The notes below the pieces were generated by a model, which worked only from the letters and a program-made list of their open reading frames with translations, searched no databases and had not been told where the DNA came from. Source: Acanthaster planci (Eukaryota > Echinodermata > Asteroidea > Valvatida > Acanthasteridae). From it: 64,000 bases of DNA. The translations under genes were made by a program, and so were the position numbers. Positions 29,700-41,456 of this stretch are shown piece after piece (the stretch's first letter is position 1; each line of letters begins with the position of its first letter). The DNA lies in the NCBI RefSeq assembly GCF_001949145.1, contig NW_019091468.1, positions 138,912 to 202,911 of the forward strand, written 5' to 3'.

Positions 29700-32395
29700 A
29701 TGGACCAACATAACCTGACTCTTTTAGGATTAAGTGCCACTTAGAAATGGACAGCTATTCCGGATAGAAATTAATTGCTTTTTCGTGTTTGCTGCCTTGA
29801 AGTTCAAAAATAAACTTTGAATGTGTATCAGAATTTCAGAAAAATGATGGAGCTTAAATTCTTACACCAAAACCAATAGACTATGTTCCAGTCGAACGGG
29901 AAATTTATAGTAATTTACTTTTAACTGATTACCAGATTAGTGTTATTATTTAATTAGCAGAACGACGTTCATTTAATTATTAGAAGTTTAATCAGAGTTA
30001 TTAATTATTTCACAGAAGGCGAAACAAGGCTTTGTGCATTTGAAGAAAACCACTTCAGTAGTTGCTTGGATTTTAATTCGAGTTGATGATGAACAGTACA
30101 AGCAAATCAACATTTTCCATCTCGACATGACTTGCATATGACATAAATGTCACTTACACATTATTGCGCATTTGCTACTGCAGTTTTGTATCGCCCGTAG
30201 CCTTTTAAAGGTCACGGCCAATCGCTGTGACGACGAAACGATCAATTCTGGCAATTTCATTAATTTTTCACTTCAAACTCCGTGAAAAGGCCGACGAAAA
30301 ATGTTTTTTCATTAAATTTTAAAATGCAGTCCTTCTACACATCACGGGAAATGAAGGCAGCGCAGCTTCACGTATGCAGCAATGCCTCCAGACTATTGTT
30401 TGCGAGAGCAAGAAGAGTGGATGAATATATTAGTGTTAGTAACAGTGGGCCCTTGGAAAGATACGCTGGAACTAGCCAAGAATGTTTTGTGAGGTCACAT
30501 ATGCACGATGGTGTATACGTTTAAATCTTAATCCTTAGTTTCAGAAAGACAACATCAACGACAACGGATGCAAACGATTGAAGGTCATCTATGAATGATA
30601 ACGGTGCTTCAATCAATGGAATTGCAATAAAGTGTGTTAATATGTACACGTGTTTTCACGAGCCGCACTCTGAAATGATTACCCAAAATGCAAATACTCA
30701 TGGTTGTCGAAATGACAGCGTGATCAATTACACTGCCGAAGGGAAATGGCTATATCCCCTTCCTGTGTGTCTAAGAGGTGTTCCTCGTGCACATAGAGTA
30801 AGTAAAATACATCACTGAAAACTTAGAGCTTATGTTTTGATTTGAAGTCAACAGTTTCTTGCAGGGTACAGAGGCCAACTTCTTGGGTTGTGGTCCTTTC
30901 GCAATGTCGAGAATTTTGCCCCAGTCCAAGACACACCTCTAGCCGACATGGTGGTAATGCGTTTTCACAGTTTGTCGAACTCCTTACACGGGGTAAGGTA
31001 GTTGTAAGATATTTTGCTTGATTGTTTTAGCTTGATTTCTTAAGGAAAAGACCAAAGAAACTGAGAGGAAAGGCAAACTAAAAAGAAAGTAAAGAGGTTG
31101 CCTGTATGTTCTCTGAGCTTCGGCTTATACCAGTGCATGGCTGTTCATTGCCGTGTTGCCGACACAAGATGGATCATCCTAACATGCTGGCTTGTTGACC
31201 ACTGCTAATGACAACATCTGTGAGCACAGAATCCCCACATCAAAAAGAGACAAAAACTTATGATTGCTTCAAATGCAAACTGCGTAGTAAATTGCTGCTA
31301 GAGCAGGCAAAATGACCTTCTCACTGAGATTACTTTTTTCCGAACAAAAGGCCAACGCATTATTCAAAGGTCGGCAATGACTCTAGCTAAAAGGCAGCGG
31401 AAACCATTAGGAACAGGACCTCCGCTCCGGAGCAGCGCATAACATGTAAATAGACCTTCGCTGTCTGCCCAGATTCATGTTTCATATCACTCCCTTTTTA
31501 TCTGTTCAATTTTTCCCCACCTTTTTCCGATCTCCCACTTTAGATTATAACGCACCGGCCACCTATCGAAAGACGCATTTCATGGGCAAAATGGCGTGCG
31601 CTAGCATATCTGCTTTGGCTGTTCCGAATAAAAGCAACATGCCTTTGTGGCCAAACAGATTATTAACAACTGACTGACTCTATTTTGTACGGCAAATGCA
31701 TATTTGAGGCAATCAGTCGAAGTAGACGCTACTACGTTCTACCACTCATTACTTTATTTTTTTCCTGTTTTCAAATTAAAGCACCAAAAAGGGATAGGGC
31801 ATACTTGAACATCAACTAAACATAAAGACAACTATATGTAGAGAAACCGTCATTAGTGATCCAAAAGCACGGGGAAATGAAAAGCTGACGTCATTGATTG
31901 CATTAGGACCTATGACAGAAATGAGGTCCAGTGAGCATACGGAGAGCTATACAAACAGTCGGCTCCATGAAAGAGCAATTGGGTCATTCTATAAATTCGG
32001 GGTCCAAAAGTGTGACACTTTTGTGTCTCTGATACAACTCACCTGTGTAATTTCACATGGAAAAACAAGGAAATTGATTTCAAACTATTTCTTTTTGTTT
32101 TGCAGGTAATTTGCATTAATTTATCACTCGTGGAAATCAGAGAATTGTTTTCAACTTACAACATCATATCTCAGATATTGATGTGACAGGGTCAGGAAAA
32201 AAATGGACCCTTCATTATTTTATAGAATGATCCGATTGGCATTTCATCGAAGTTGTAAGATGGTGATTGGTAGGGAATTGATAGAGGTGGGTTGGAAATT
32301 ATGACTTATAATCATGCGCTGTTTAGATTTATCGCAGGCACGGGATTGGTAGAGAAGCACGCACTAGTCTGAGGCATGAAAGATCCCCTATACCG
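29700..32395. other. No gene recognised
   Basis: Short frames only. A plus-strand frame near 30325-30524 (MQSFYTSREMKAAQLHVCSN and on) is protein-like but has no domain. Confidence 0.45.
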
Positions 32396-32590
32396 CCCCG
32401 CGCAGAAGCGCCCCCTCATCGGTGGAAAAGAGCCATTTGGGTCGGTAGTGTTCATCTCGTTGGTAGAGACTGAAGTGCTTGCTTTTCATAGTCGTCCGTG
32501 AACCAGCGATGCGCAGTTACTGCCAAAGGAGCCTCCGTTGCTAAGAAAATTGCTTCCTCTCTTGGTATAGCTCGGATCCCATATCCCCCT
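32396..32590 (-). repeat. Dispersed repeat of about 190 bp, copy A
   Basis: Shares CTCATCGGTGGAAAAGA, GTGAACCAGCGA, GGAGCCTC and AGCTCGG with the other copies (35250, 57362, 59176). Confidence 0.6.
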
Positions 32591-32853
32591 GAGGGGTCAA
32601 ATCCTTAGGATGTGACACTGAACCGTTCGTCCTGTGTGTTGGATCAGGGCATGTTAACAAACTGAGGCTTCGACGTTGGTTTCAAAACTTAACCGTGCCC
32701 AATAGCACGATGCTCTCATTAAGCTGACCCTTCTATCAAAGTGACGGATATCATTGACCTGCCAAACGGCACAAGCCACGTTTTCTTCAGATAACGGTCG
32801 TCTTGGGAGATATCATGCCCCTCTAAGTCAATAGTTCAGTTGATCCAACGCAC

Positions 32854-32975
32854 CATTCAATAGGCAGAATGTTTTTGGACATCTATATAAACAGAGACCA
32901 AAATGACATAGCAACATTCAATAGGCAGAATGTTTTTGGACATCTATATAAACAGAGACCAAAATGACATAGCAA
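32854..32975 (+). repeat. Perfect 61-bp tandem duplication
   Basis: The segment beginning CATTCAATAGGCAGAATG occurs twice back to back (32854-32914 and 32915-32975) with no mismatch. Recent duplication or an assembly or sequencing artefact. Confidence 0.95.
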
Positions 32976-35900
32976 AAAGTTTGAAAGTTCATCAACCTTG
33001 TGAAAATTGGTATACCACTTCAGAAGACCTCAAAAGCATTTAATACAGACATTTCAAACCTCGCAAAGAAAGTGGAGGTAGGCTAATCAAAACTACTTCA
33101 ACTTCTATTGAAGAAGTTCCAAATGCTGTGCGAAGTTTTCATTTCATTGGGTATTTCTTAATAAGACTGTGGGTTGACATTATCAGCTCCATTCAGATAT
33201 TTCTAAAGGGTTGGTACACGCCATATAATTGCGCAGGTGACAGTGCAGAGATTTCTACTTGTGATTGCTTCGTGTAAGAGATAACTTCCGTAGATCTGAA
33301 CAGGACATTTCTCAACCGTAGGCTACTAGCAGGTGCAAATCAAGTGCTGAACCTTACATGAGGAAAGGGGGTAACGAATATTGTACGATAAGGAGCTGCA
33401 CATTGCACTGACAGTGCGAAGTGACATAGGACATCAGCGGCAACTTGGCCAAGTTAATCCGTGTACCAGGCCTAGATTTCGAAACAATTACTGTTTCACC
33501 AATGCAGTTATAATGACTATAATATAATCCTAGTCTTTCATGAAGTCTGAACAGAACACTGTCCCCGTTCTCTCTCTTAGGCCTACAGTGAATTGATTTT
33601 GTTTTCACATTATGACACATTCGAAGTAAAACTTCAGAAAACTCGAAGCGCAGCATAATAGTGTGGGCCAATGAAACTGACAAAGACGACTGATATAAGC
33701 CTAGTGTATTTGTGCAGTGGCTGGTTGCTTGTATAACTCTCTGTGACAACTGACAGGCGGAATAATCACTCCACTGCGTAAATAAATTGAAGAATTTCAA
33801 GCATCAATATCGCTGATACAGAAAATAAACACGTCTCCGTGTTTACTTGAGGCAAGAGTGGAGGTGTCGATGGAGCAACGGTTCTTGTCAAAGAGTGCGA
33901 CTTACAACACACTGCGATGCGTATGTGCTAATCTGGGCACATGACCAACCTATACAAAGATAGGTTTACGTGACACCGGGGCATGCTTTGGCACAACTTG
34001 ACAGCTATTGCTCGGCAAAAATTAACCCTCAGGATCCGCCCGTATCCTTTGAAATTTGTACTTAACTGCCAATTTTTGGAAAATGGCAAACGGCAGATCC
34101 AAATTGGACGATTGATTGTTTCGTGCGTAAACACGCGTGCAACATGTTAACTACGGTGCACCCGCGGCGGAATTTTTGGTGCTCCGATTGTTGCAAGTAC
34201 ATAAAGCTTTGCATGGATAAGTCTCCATAGTGATTAGCATGAAGAGTAAGTAAAAAAAAATATCGATATTATCGGGCCAACCTTTGGGAAGTTGGCAAAG
34301 CTCACGTTTGACAGACAAACTGTAAGAAGTGGCCAGGGCAGTCTGTTATTGCATTGACACCATTCACAAGTGACAACAATGTCAAACGTTCCACTACTGC
34401 CGCATAGTTAAACTGTTACCGAGTTCTTAACTCCTTACAGAGTTACTCTTCTAGTGGCATTTTTGCGTGTCTGGTTCAGCAAGAATGACAATCAGTATCG
34501 TTCGCGTGGTAACTGATTCATCCGTTGTCAAAAACGGGACGTGGCGTTTTCAAGGTTTGTGATTCATCGCAGAGACCCAGGCGGCCAGCAATCGACGTCA
34601 TTAAACATGAGCCCCTTTCTGTATAGAATGCTCGGGGCAACGCCATGACACTGAGCGTCTCCGTCATGCAGTTATGCCCTCAACAAATGAGCGAATGTAT
34701 TGGCAACTGGATTCAATGGAAAGGATTCTGTGATTGTCTGTCGTATTCAGTGACTCACAGTTGTTAATCAGGTGCTGGCAGGCATGGACAAGGGCCTCCA
34801 CATATCAGAACTGAATTCATTAGAAAATACAAAAACACTGCAAATGCCTGAGGTTTGGGGATATTGGAATGCGGTAACAACAAGCAGAATAGGAAGGTAA
34901 TATGCATACAAATTCAAACTGAAGGGTTTGCATGGCTGCCATCTTGCTGGCCAACGCTTTTGTCCCACGGGGTATGCAAAATGGAGGTTTCCCTTTGGAA
35001 CAAAAGAAAAGCCTTCGCAAATGGTTACCCGAGCAAAGTCTCTACACTAACATGTTTTATGTTACACAGTAAATGTCCCTTTAAACTACAGGTTTGTAAG
35101 TCCATTTTAGACATCCATTGTAAAGGATTTTCTGTATCGACCTCCCCGTAGTGTCAAATGGAAGGGGTGGCTCTTTAAAGATACCACAATCTTTTCTTCT
35201 GTGGTGAAGTCTCAATACTCTTTCCCACAATGTTGTCTGGACTATTAACCCCGAGCTGGACCGAGAGAGGGCGCAATTTTTTTCCAGCAAAACAGGCTAC
35301 TTTGGTCGGAACTTCACTTCACTGGTTCACCAACGACTACGAGACGCACGCGCTTGCGCTACCAACAAAACGAACACCACCGACTAGCATGGCTCTTTTC
35401 AACTGATAGAGAGGCGCTTCTCAAGGCAGGTCACTACTGTGTGCCTCTGGTTACCAGTGTGTTGTCAAACCTCAGGGAATGAATATAACTGTTTCGTGTG
35501 TGAACCATCTTTTAAAGAAGATTGTTTTCAGTTACCAGGAATGACTTGCTTTAATTTGCTGGGCTACATGATCTGGGTCACACCTGTTTTTGTAATCAAA
35601 TGGGTATACTTCTCCTTACAAAAACCTCCCTTTAAACATTTGAATCAAGAGGACTGAGACTCGAACCTGAGGCAAATTCGAAAGTTTGCCTATTCTTTCG
35701 CAGCCAATTTCTTCATTACTGAAGCTTGAAGAAGCAAAATACGTTGATGCATTGCTTGAGAGTTCTACCTTAAACGTCTGGTATCAAACTTGTAACATGC
35801 AAGTTTGCATCTCAGTGGAGTCACAAACTTAAAGAAGTTTTAAATGCTGAAGCAGGCTAAACGTGGTGTAATTCTCGTATTTAAAAAAAAAAAAAGAAAT

Positions 35901-37969
35901 CACGACGATGCAGATTTATTAATCATGTTAAAGTCTTATCTCTTAGCTGTTCAATGTAACTGTCAACGTCTCTTAGAAATAAAATGAAAGATGAAAACCC
36001 CATTTGAAATGAAGACAGTGAATGTGAACCCAAAATACTTCCTGAACGATTATCTCATTGGGATCTTGAAAGCTACATATAACGATTTGTATGAAACCTC
36101 AAATGGATCGCACAGCAACAAGATGCTTTTTCAAGCGGAAGAGGACCCACAAAGTAGAAGTCTAGAGCGAGTGAACTTTGCTAGATGTCTGACTTGATAA
36201 CAGTGCTGACCTCGAATGAAGGATATAGCGAGCTTAACAAACCGCCCAAAGTCTAGCTCGACTTTTTTCGCAGCCAGTAAGGGTTTGGATGTTATCCAAA
36301 TTGCAAACGTTTCTGCATGAGCTGGTTTCATTACGCCGACAATCTACGTACGTGGGCAGAGGACCGTGGACAATAAAGGGCATGCTGTACAACCTACCGG
36401 TACTTGGGGGTTATCTGTGCAGCTTCGAACTTCCAGTGATTGCTATCACGCCTTTATGTACTTGAAGCGAGTGCTAGGTAATAGCCGTACTGTGATAAGC
36501 TCAATTGGTTCCCTCTGAGCTATTTTCTCGGACCGACAAGTTTCAACGTTGCCTGACCTTCAGATGATAGGTTTTACAATTAGAGTTCACGGTACTCTCG
36601 AGTCCCAAGACAAGTTATTCGGTTGGGGTTCGTGAGAGACATTGAGGCGTTGCCACATCCAACAGTACCAAGGGTTGAACGAAATGTTGTTACCAAAGCG
36701 GAATACGCACCTGTTGTTTTGAGTTTCAGGCCAGAGATAACATCATTAGATTTTGTGCCAAGGGACATGAGGTAAATTTGACGCTCAGGGTGGAGTTTTC
36801 AAGTGCATGCTTTTGGCTACGCGTTATTTCCTACCCATTTCCCTTTGCAGTGGACCAGTTTGATTACTTGAAGAACAGTTTGGCTGATGGCAATCATTAG
36901 GTAATTTGATAATTAAGAAAAGGCATCAAAACTGAAGGAGTTATAACAATTTCGTTGGGCTGAACTTATGTAGTACGTTTGTTGATTGGCATTTAAATAA
37001 CTTCATTTGACTGATTTTGGCTTTCATTTGAAAGTGAACGTTGGTATGCCGGGGGAAAGAGCAAAATTAATCGTAAATGAGGTTTCTTGCATTTTTTGTT
37101 AGACAGGTCAGCCGGAACATAAACGGAAACAACTCGCATGTTTTGCACACGCACATGCAGAAACAACTGGAAAACCGCTCTGTCCAACGAGATACGAACA
37201 TTATACGCGATGTCAGTGCGCAATTAAAGTAGGTATTTGAGACTCTCACAGCCAGAATTTCCGTTTACCAACCCCTGCAGTCTTTTGTATCCAGTGGCAA
37301 CTGGAAGCATATTTCGAGAAATGGTTACTGCAATGTACAGTACTGGTAGCAAAATATGGCCGCTGCTGGGAAAATAAAGAAGAGGAAGGCTTAATGGTAA
37401 TCAGGTGCAACTTGATCTAGTTCCACTATGATGGAAGATGTATAGGATGACATGGACCATGCTGACGAATTACTTTTGGATCAAAGGATTTTTTGGAAGA
37501 AAGCGAATACATATTGTTCGCTAGATTAATAAATACGTTTGTTGGTGTTATCACTATCATTTGCCAGGACTGACGCTTCACCCTTCGGTTTTGATGGCGC
37601 TAATGACGCATACATGTATCAATCTCTCCCAGGAAATCTTCTGACACGTGGAACAAATCCAAAACGGGAATAATATCTAGTGTTTGGGTAAGAAAATGTC
37701 ACTGGGGGGATTTGGGTCCGTTTGGATAAGTCAGTGATCGGTTGCGACTGTTCTCCTGTAAAGAAATAGTTTGCCCAAAGAGAAAATGTTCTTGGTGTTT
37801 GTCTATGAATGGCTTCAACCTTTCTTTGTGACCTGCTTTTAACGCTTTCAGGATTTTATGTTCAACGGTAGAAAGTCAACGAAGTAACTGAATCCATATG
37901 GTGCTAGGGGGCGTATGTCAATGTACGCTCCATTCTGAGCAAAAGATGTAACGCGCTGTCCCATGATTG
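32976..37969. other. No gene recognised; one dispersed repeat
   Basis: Holds the repeat at 35250 and short frames. The 148-codon minus frame at 33354-33800 has no domain, splice-site support or promoter signal. Confidence 0.45.
35250..35425 (+). repeat. Dispersed repeat of about 190 bp, copy B
   Basis: CGAGCTGGACCGAGAGAGGG, then TTTGGTCGGAACTTCACTTC, TGGTTCACCAACGACTA, ACCAACAAAACGAACAC and GGCTCTTTTC, in the same order as copy C. Confidence 0.65.
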
Positions 37970-38149
37970 CTACCCAACATATACAAATACTCTAAAAAGG
38001 AAATTACAGAAAGTAAACTGCACGTTCGATGTCTTAGTAAACACTGATTTTACTTCCACTTTTATGTCCACTCGAGTTGAAGGACCAATTTGCTCAAACA
38101 TATCACGGGAGCCGATACTTGAGCTCCAAGTGATGGTCTGTTGAAATAA
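37970..38149 (-). CDS. Protein-like stretch with acceptor, unassigned
   Basis: The acceptor AATTATTTCAACAG| is followed by an open frame reading TITWSSSIGSRDMFEQIGPS, then alternating hydrophobic and polar residues (VDIKVEVKSVF, NVQFTFCNF) as in a beta-sandwich ectodomain, to a TAG at 37970. Possible donors lie inside. The link to the signal-peptide exon at 39646 is unproven and the phases disagree. Confidence 0.22.
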   Translation of the reverse strand, partial: LFQQTITWSSSIGSRDMFEQIGPSTRVDIKVEVKSVFTKTSNVQFTFCNFLFRVFVYVG

Positions 38150-38448
38150 TTGGGGCGTGACACTTCGTGTTAGGTTTGGTTTGGGTTGCAGTCTTGTGTG
38201 CACGTTGAAACTTTCTTGGGAAATATATTTTGGGAGAAACTGGTATCGTGGTTTTTGTGGTCGTCAGCTGTAACAGGTTCCAGTATAGTCGGAGCATAGC
38301 GGGCTTCACGACGAGATGGCACCCGGAACGTTTTAATTAACAAAACATTGGTCGTCAATAGATATTGCCTGACAGATTAAAGTAGCCACGAGGCAGTCAT
38401 TTTTGTGGTTGTAATGGTCTAGTAAATGAATTTGAATCAACTGGATAA

Positions 38449-38706
38449 ATGGCCCGGCAGGAGGTGATTAAAACTATTGAACCCGAGAGTGCAACGCATT
38501 GCGTTTCCCTATGTTCTGATGAACTATCTCTAAGAACAAACGCTTACTACCTAGGAATGCTATCGAACAAAAGGCTTACCAAGGAGGACAGACAAAAATG
38601 CTTTCCACTCTGCGTCTCTTACCTCTTCAAAAGCCACACAAGCCCACACCGTGTCTACGAAAATAACTACGATTCCAGAATTCTGACTTCATGTACCTCC
38701 AAATGA
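38449..38706 (+). CDS. Small open frame, unassigned
   Basis: 85 codons from ATG with balanced composition: MARQEVIKTIEPESATHCVS, then KRLTKEDRQKCFPLCVSYL. No domain is recognised and no splice or promoter signals are obvious. The opposite strand has GAAGAG|GTAAGA, so the region could instead be a minus-strand exon. Kept only as a weak candidate. Confidence 0.18.
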   Translation: MARQEVIKTIEPESATHCVSLCSDELSLRTNAYYLGMLSNKRLTKEDRQKCFPLCVSYLFKSHTSPHRVYENNYDSRILTSCTSK

Positions 38707-39549
38707 TCGATACTTGCGGCTGTTTCATTAAGCAAGTCCTAGGGCCCGACAAATTTTCTTGAGATGGATAAGATTTGGCCCTATCCGGTCTGGATCAATT
38801 CCTACGCTATATGTTGGTTACACGCAAACGCTCTGTATGTACATGTGCAACGTAGTTCCCGCATAGTGTATACAGCCGTCTTCAGACATCCACAGGAAAT
38901 AGCTTGAAATAAAGTGCCACCCTAAATTACAATGAATTGTATGCTACACATACACCCGTAAATTGAGTTTGACATGTTTGCAAATGTTTGCATCTCACCG
39001 TATGCTGAACAAACCCTTTGCGTTGCTTTGGGAATTGATACTTCACAGTACTTGTTTTGTCTTTGGAAACCATCATAAGCTTGGGGGATGAAAAGCTAGA
39101 TTTGATTTCGTAATGACTAATTCAAATTTCAGGAACTGGGAAATAAACTGTCAAGTTGGAAAATAAAATTTAAAACCAAACTGTAATATCACCGTCTTTA
39201 TCGACAGTCATGCAGTATTGGGTGGCTTTAGTAAAGATATTTATATCATCATTATATTTTGGTGACTTATTGGGCGGTCTAAAGTACAATTAAATATCTA
39301 CTTTCGGAAGGGATTACACCAACTTTTATGTGGTTATCTTATAGCAGTTGATATTGTATTTAGCAATCACATGGTATTCTGAAGCCAGAGAATTTTACTT
39401 TACCGGGACGTCTTTTAACAGCAGAGTGAAAAAGATCAAATTATCTTCATATGGTTAAACGTCTTGCTCTCTGGCCTCCAAGGCATAACAACAAAGTGAA
39501 AAATTCCACCGTCCATGCAAACCCAAAAAGAAAGATGCCTTTGACTCAC

Positions 39550-39646
39550 CGTTCTCGGCAGAGGCTTGCCCGGACGTTGCAATGGATAGGAGTACAAGCG
39601 CCGTCCCATAGCAGGCGGCCAGTCCGCTCCGCTCCGCTGCATACAT
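39550..39646 (-). CDS. Candidate first exon of a secreted or membrane protein (signal peptide)
   Basis: ATG plus 32 codons reads MYAAERSGLAACYGTALVLL then SIATSGQASAEN, with a clear hydrophobic core and an AxA-type cleavage site (ASA|EN). It ends with a strong donor G|GTGAGTC, phase 1. The exon is GC-richer than its surroundings. A downstream partner was not found with confidence; the best protein-like stretch on the same strand is 38149-37970, but its phase does not match. Confidence 0.45.
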
Positions 39647-41291
39647 GGTTGTGATTAAGCCCAGACGGATCTGTGGAATATACAGTGTGCATACTAGAGA
39701 CGTGAATATAAGACAGTCATGCGCAGATACTTTGCATTCGTGTGAACTCTGCGCAGAGTGATTAAAATAACTGGAAAATGGCAGGTACCTGCACCCCAAG
39801 CTGTAATATTGTTTGTATACCAGCATTATTCTTTATATGCATTATCTTTGCTAAATTACACCCATCATGCATCGAGTAAACAACGGGAAAAATCCGAAAT
39901 TTGTTTCTAGTATCGAGAGAACGCAGGCAGGCTCTCTGTTCCGAGGAGCAGTGCATGCTTTGAGGAAGTATTATATAATTTGCAGAGTCCTAAAAAAATT
40001 TGCTTACATTTTGCTGCCTTTTCGTGTTCCTTTCCCTTCCATTTAATGTTCCTTCATACAACATAATTGTACGTGGTGCAATCTAATACCTAGAGGGGGA
40101 GTGCAATGTAGCTGCTGGCGCGTTCAGCTCACTAACATTTACCAGAGTAAAACAATAAAATTAAACAAGTTAGGCATTCCAACAGCGCATGCCCACACTG
40201 AAGTGCGTCCGAGGCCATTCGGAAATAAGAGGGACTAAATCTGAAGTTACGAACTCCAAATTTCCATGCGGAAGCAACACATTCCTCCTGTCATTTAATC
40301 AAGTATCTGCAGCGAATGTAACTTTTTTTTTACACAGAACAAATCTAAAAGTTCATTTACTAATTCTGCGGCTAGGTTTTGGCGTATGTGCTTTGTTGAA
40401 GCATAATTTATAATGCAGACGCACTTTATGCAGGTAGCCGCGCAGAAGCGGGTGCACCCAGCAGGTTTCAGTTTGCACGACGAGTTATCGCACTAGTAAT
40501 TATATATAGCTCTATGTTTGTGTCTGAGAGACCTTGCCTTCACGAAGTACCGAACTGGCTCTTTCATCTTAAATGAATTGTGGAAACATGCCCTTTGTGG
40601 GTTAATTGCAGAATTAAATTACACGAACTGATGAACGTTGTACCTACTGCTACCAGCTGTTTGGTATTTCTTAAAGTGACACTACAGTGGGACTTTGGAA
40701 ATTTTAAAAGCAATTATCGTTTTCTCGACAAATGCCAAGTTCTTTTACGCAGAAATGATCCATTTTGTACTGGTTTCTTTTTGCATCCCAAACCAATGAT
40801 TGAATTCAATTCAATACAATACAACAGACATTCAGTTTGAACCCTTAAATAAACCAATACAAAGTGAAATAACATAAATTACAATACAATGATATCTAAG
40901 TTCAGATTAACAACAAAGGTAAGCAAGTTAACAAAATGAATTGAAGCTTATTAATTTAATAAGGTAGATAGACAAGGACCATTTTTCGGCCAGAACCAAT
41001 TAAAAAAGTGGCGCGAACAGGTCACGTGATGGTGTTCTGATTTCAAAATAGTTGTCAGAAGATTTTACGTTTTGTTGATCATTCAATTCACAACATTCTA
41101 TTCTATCAAAGCTTTTACTGAAGCCTTTGCTTGTCACAAATTACATGACATGTAGTTTACAGATTAAAAACCATTATCAGGTGTAAACGTGAATTTCACT
41201 TCACCCTATTAGGCCTATTCAATGTCTTTCCCATCTGCAAGTTAAAAAAATACACACTGCATTTTAGAAATCGTCCTTTAATACAGGTTAT

Positions 41292-41456
41292 TTACAATAG
41301 TGGGCCTCCAAAAGTCTGCAACTCGTTGACCAATCACAACGCACGAAATCTGTCGACCCTTTCCAAACGCACATTGGGTCGACAGATTTCGCACATTATG
41401 ATTGACCAACGCGTTTCCAGCTCATGCAGGCGAACTACTGTCAATCACCCGTATTG
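41292..41456. mobile_element. Fold-back MITE, GTCGACAGAT family, copy 2
   Basis: Relative of 14561-14686: TTTACAATAGTG...GCCTCCAA at one end, TTGGTCAATCA-type arms, the core GTCGACAGATTT present in both orientations, and CGTATTGTA at the other end. Confidence 0.65.

Noticed and set aside
33354-33800. 148-residue minus-strand frame
   Set aside because: No domain, splice-site support, signal peptide or promoter; length is possible by chance in 64 kb over six frames.
35640-35700. GGTTCGAGTC, a tRNA B-box-like word on the minus strand
   Set aside because: No A box, anticodon arm or acceptor stem pairs around it.
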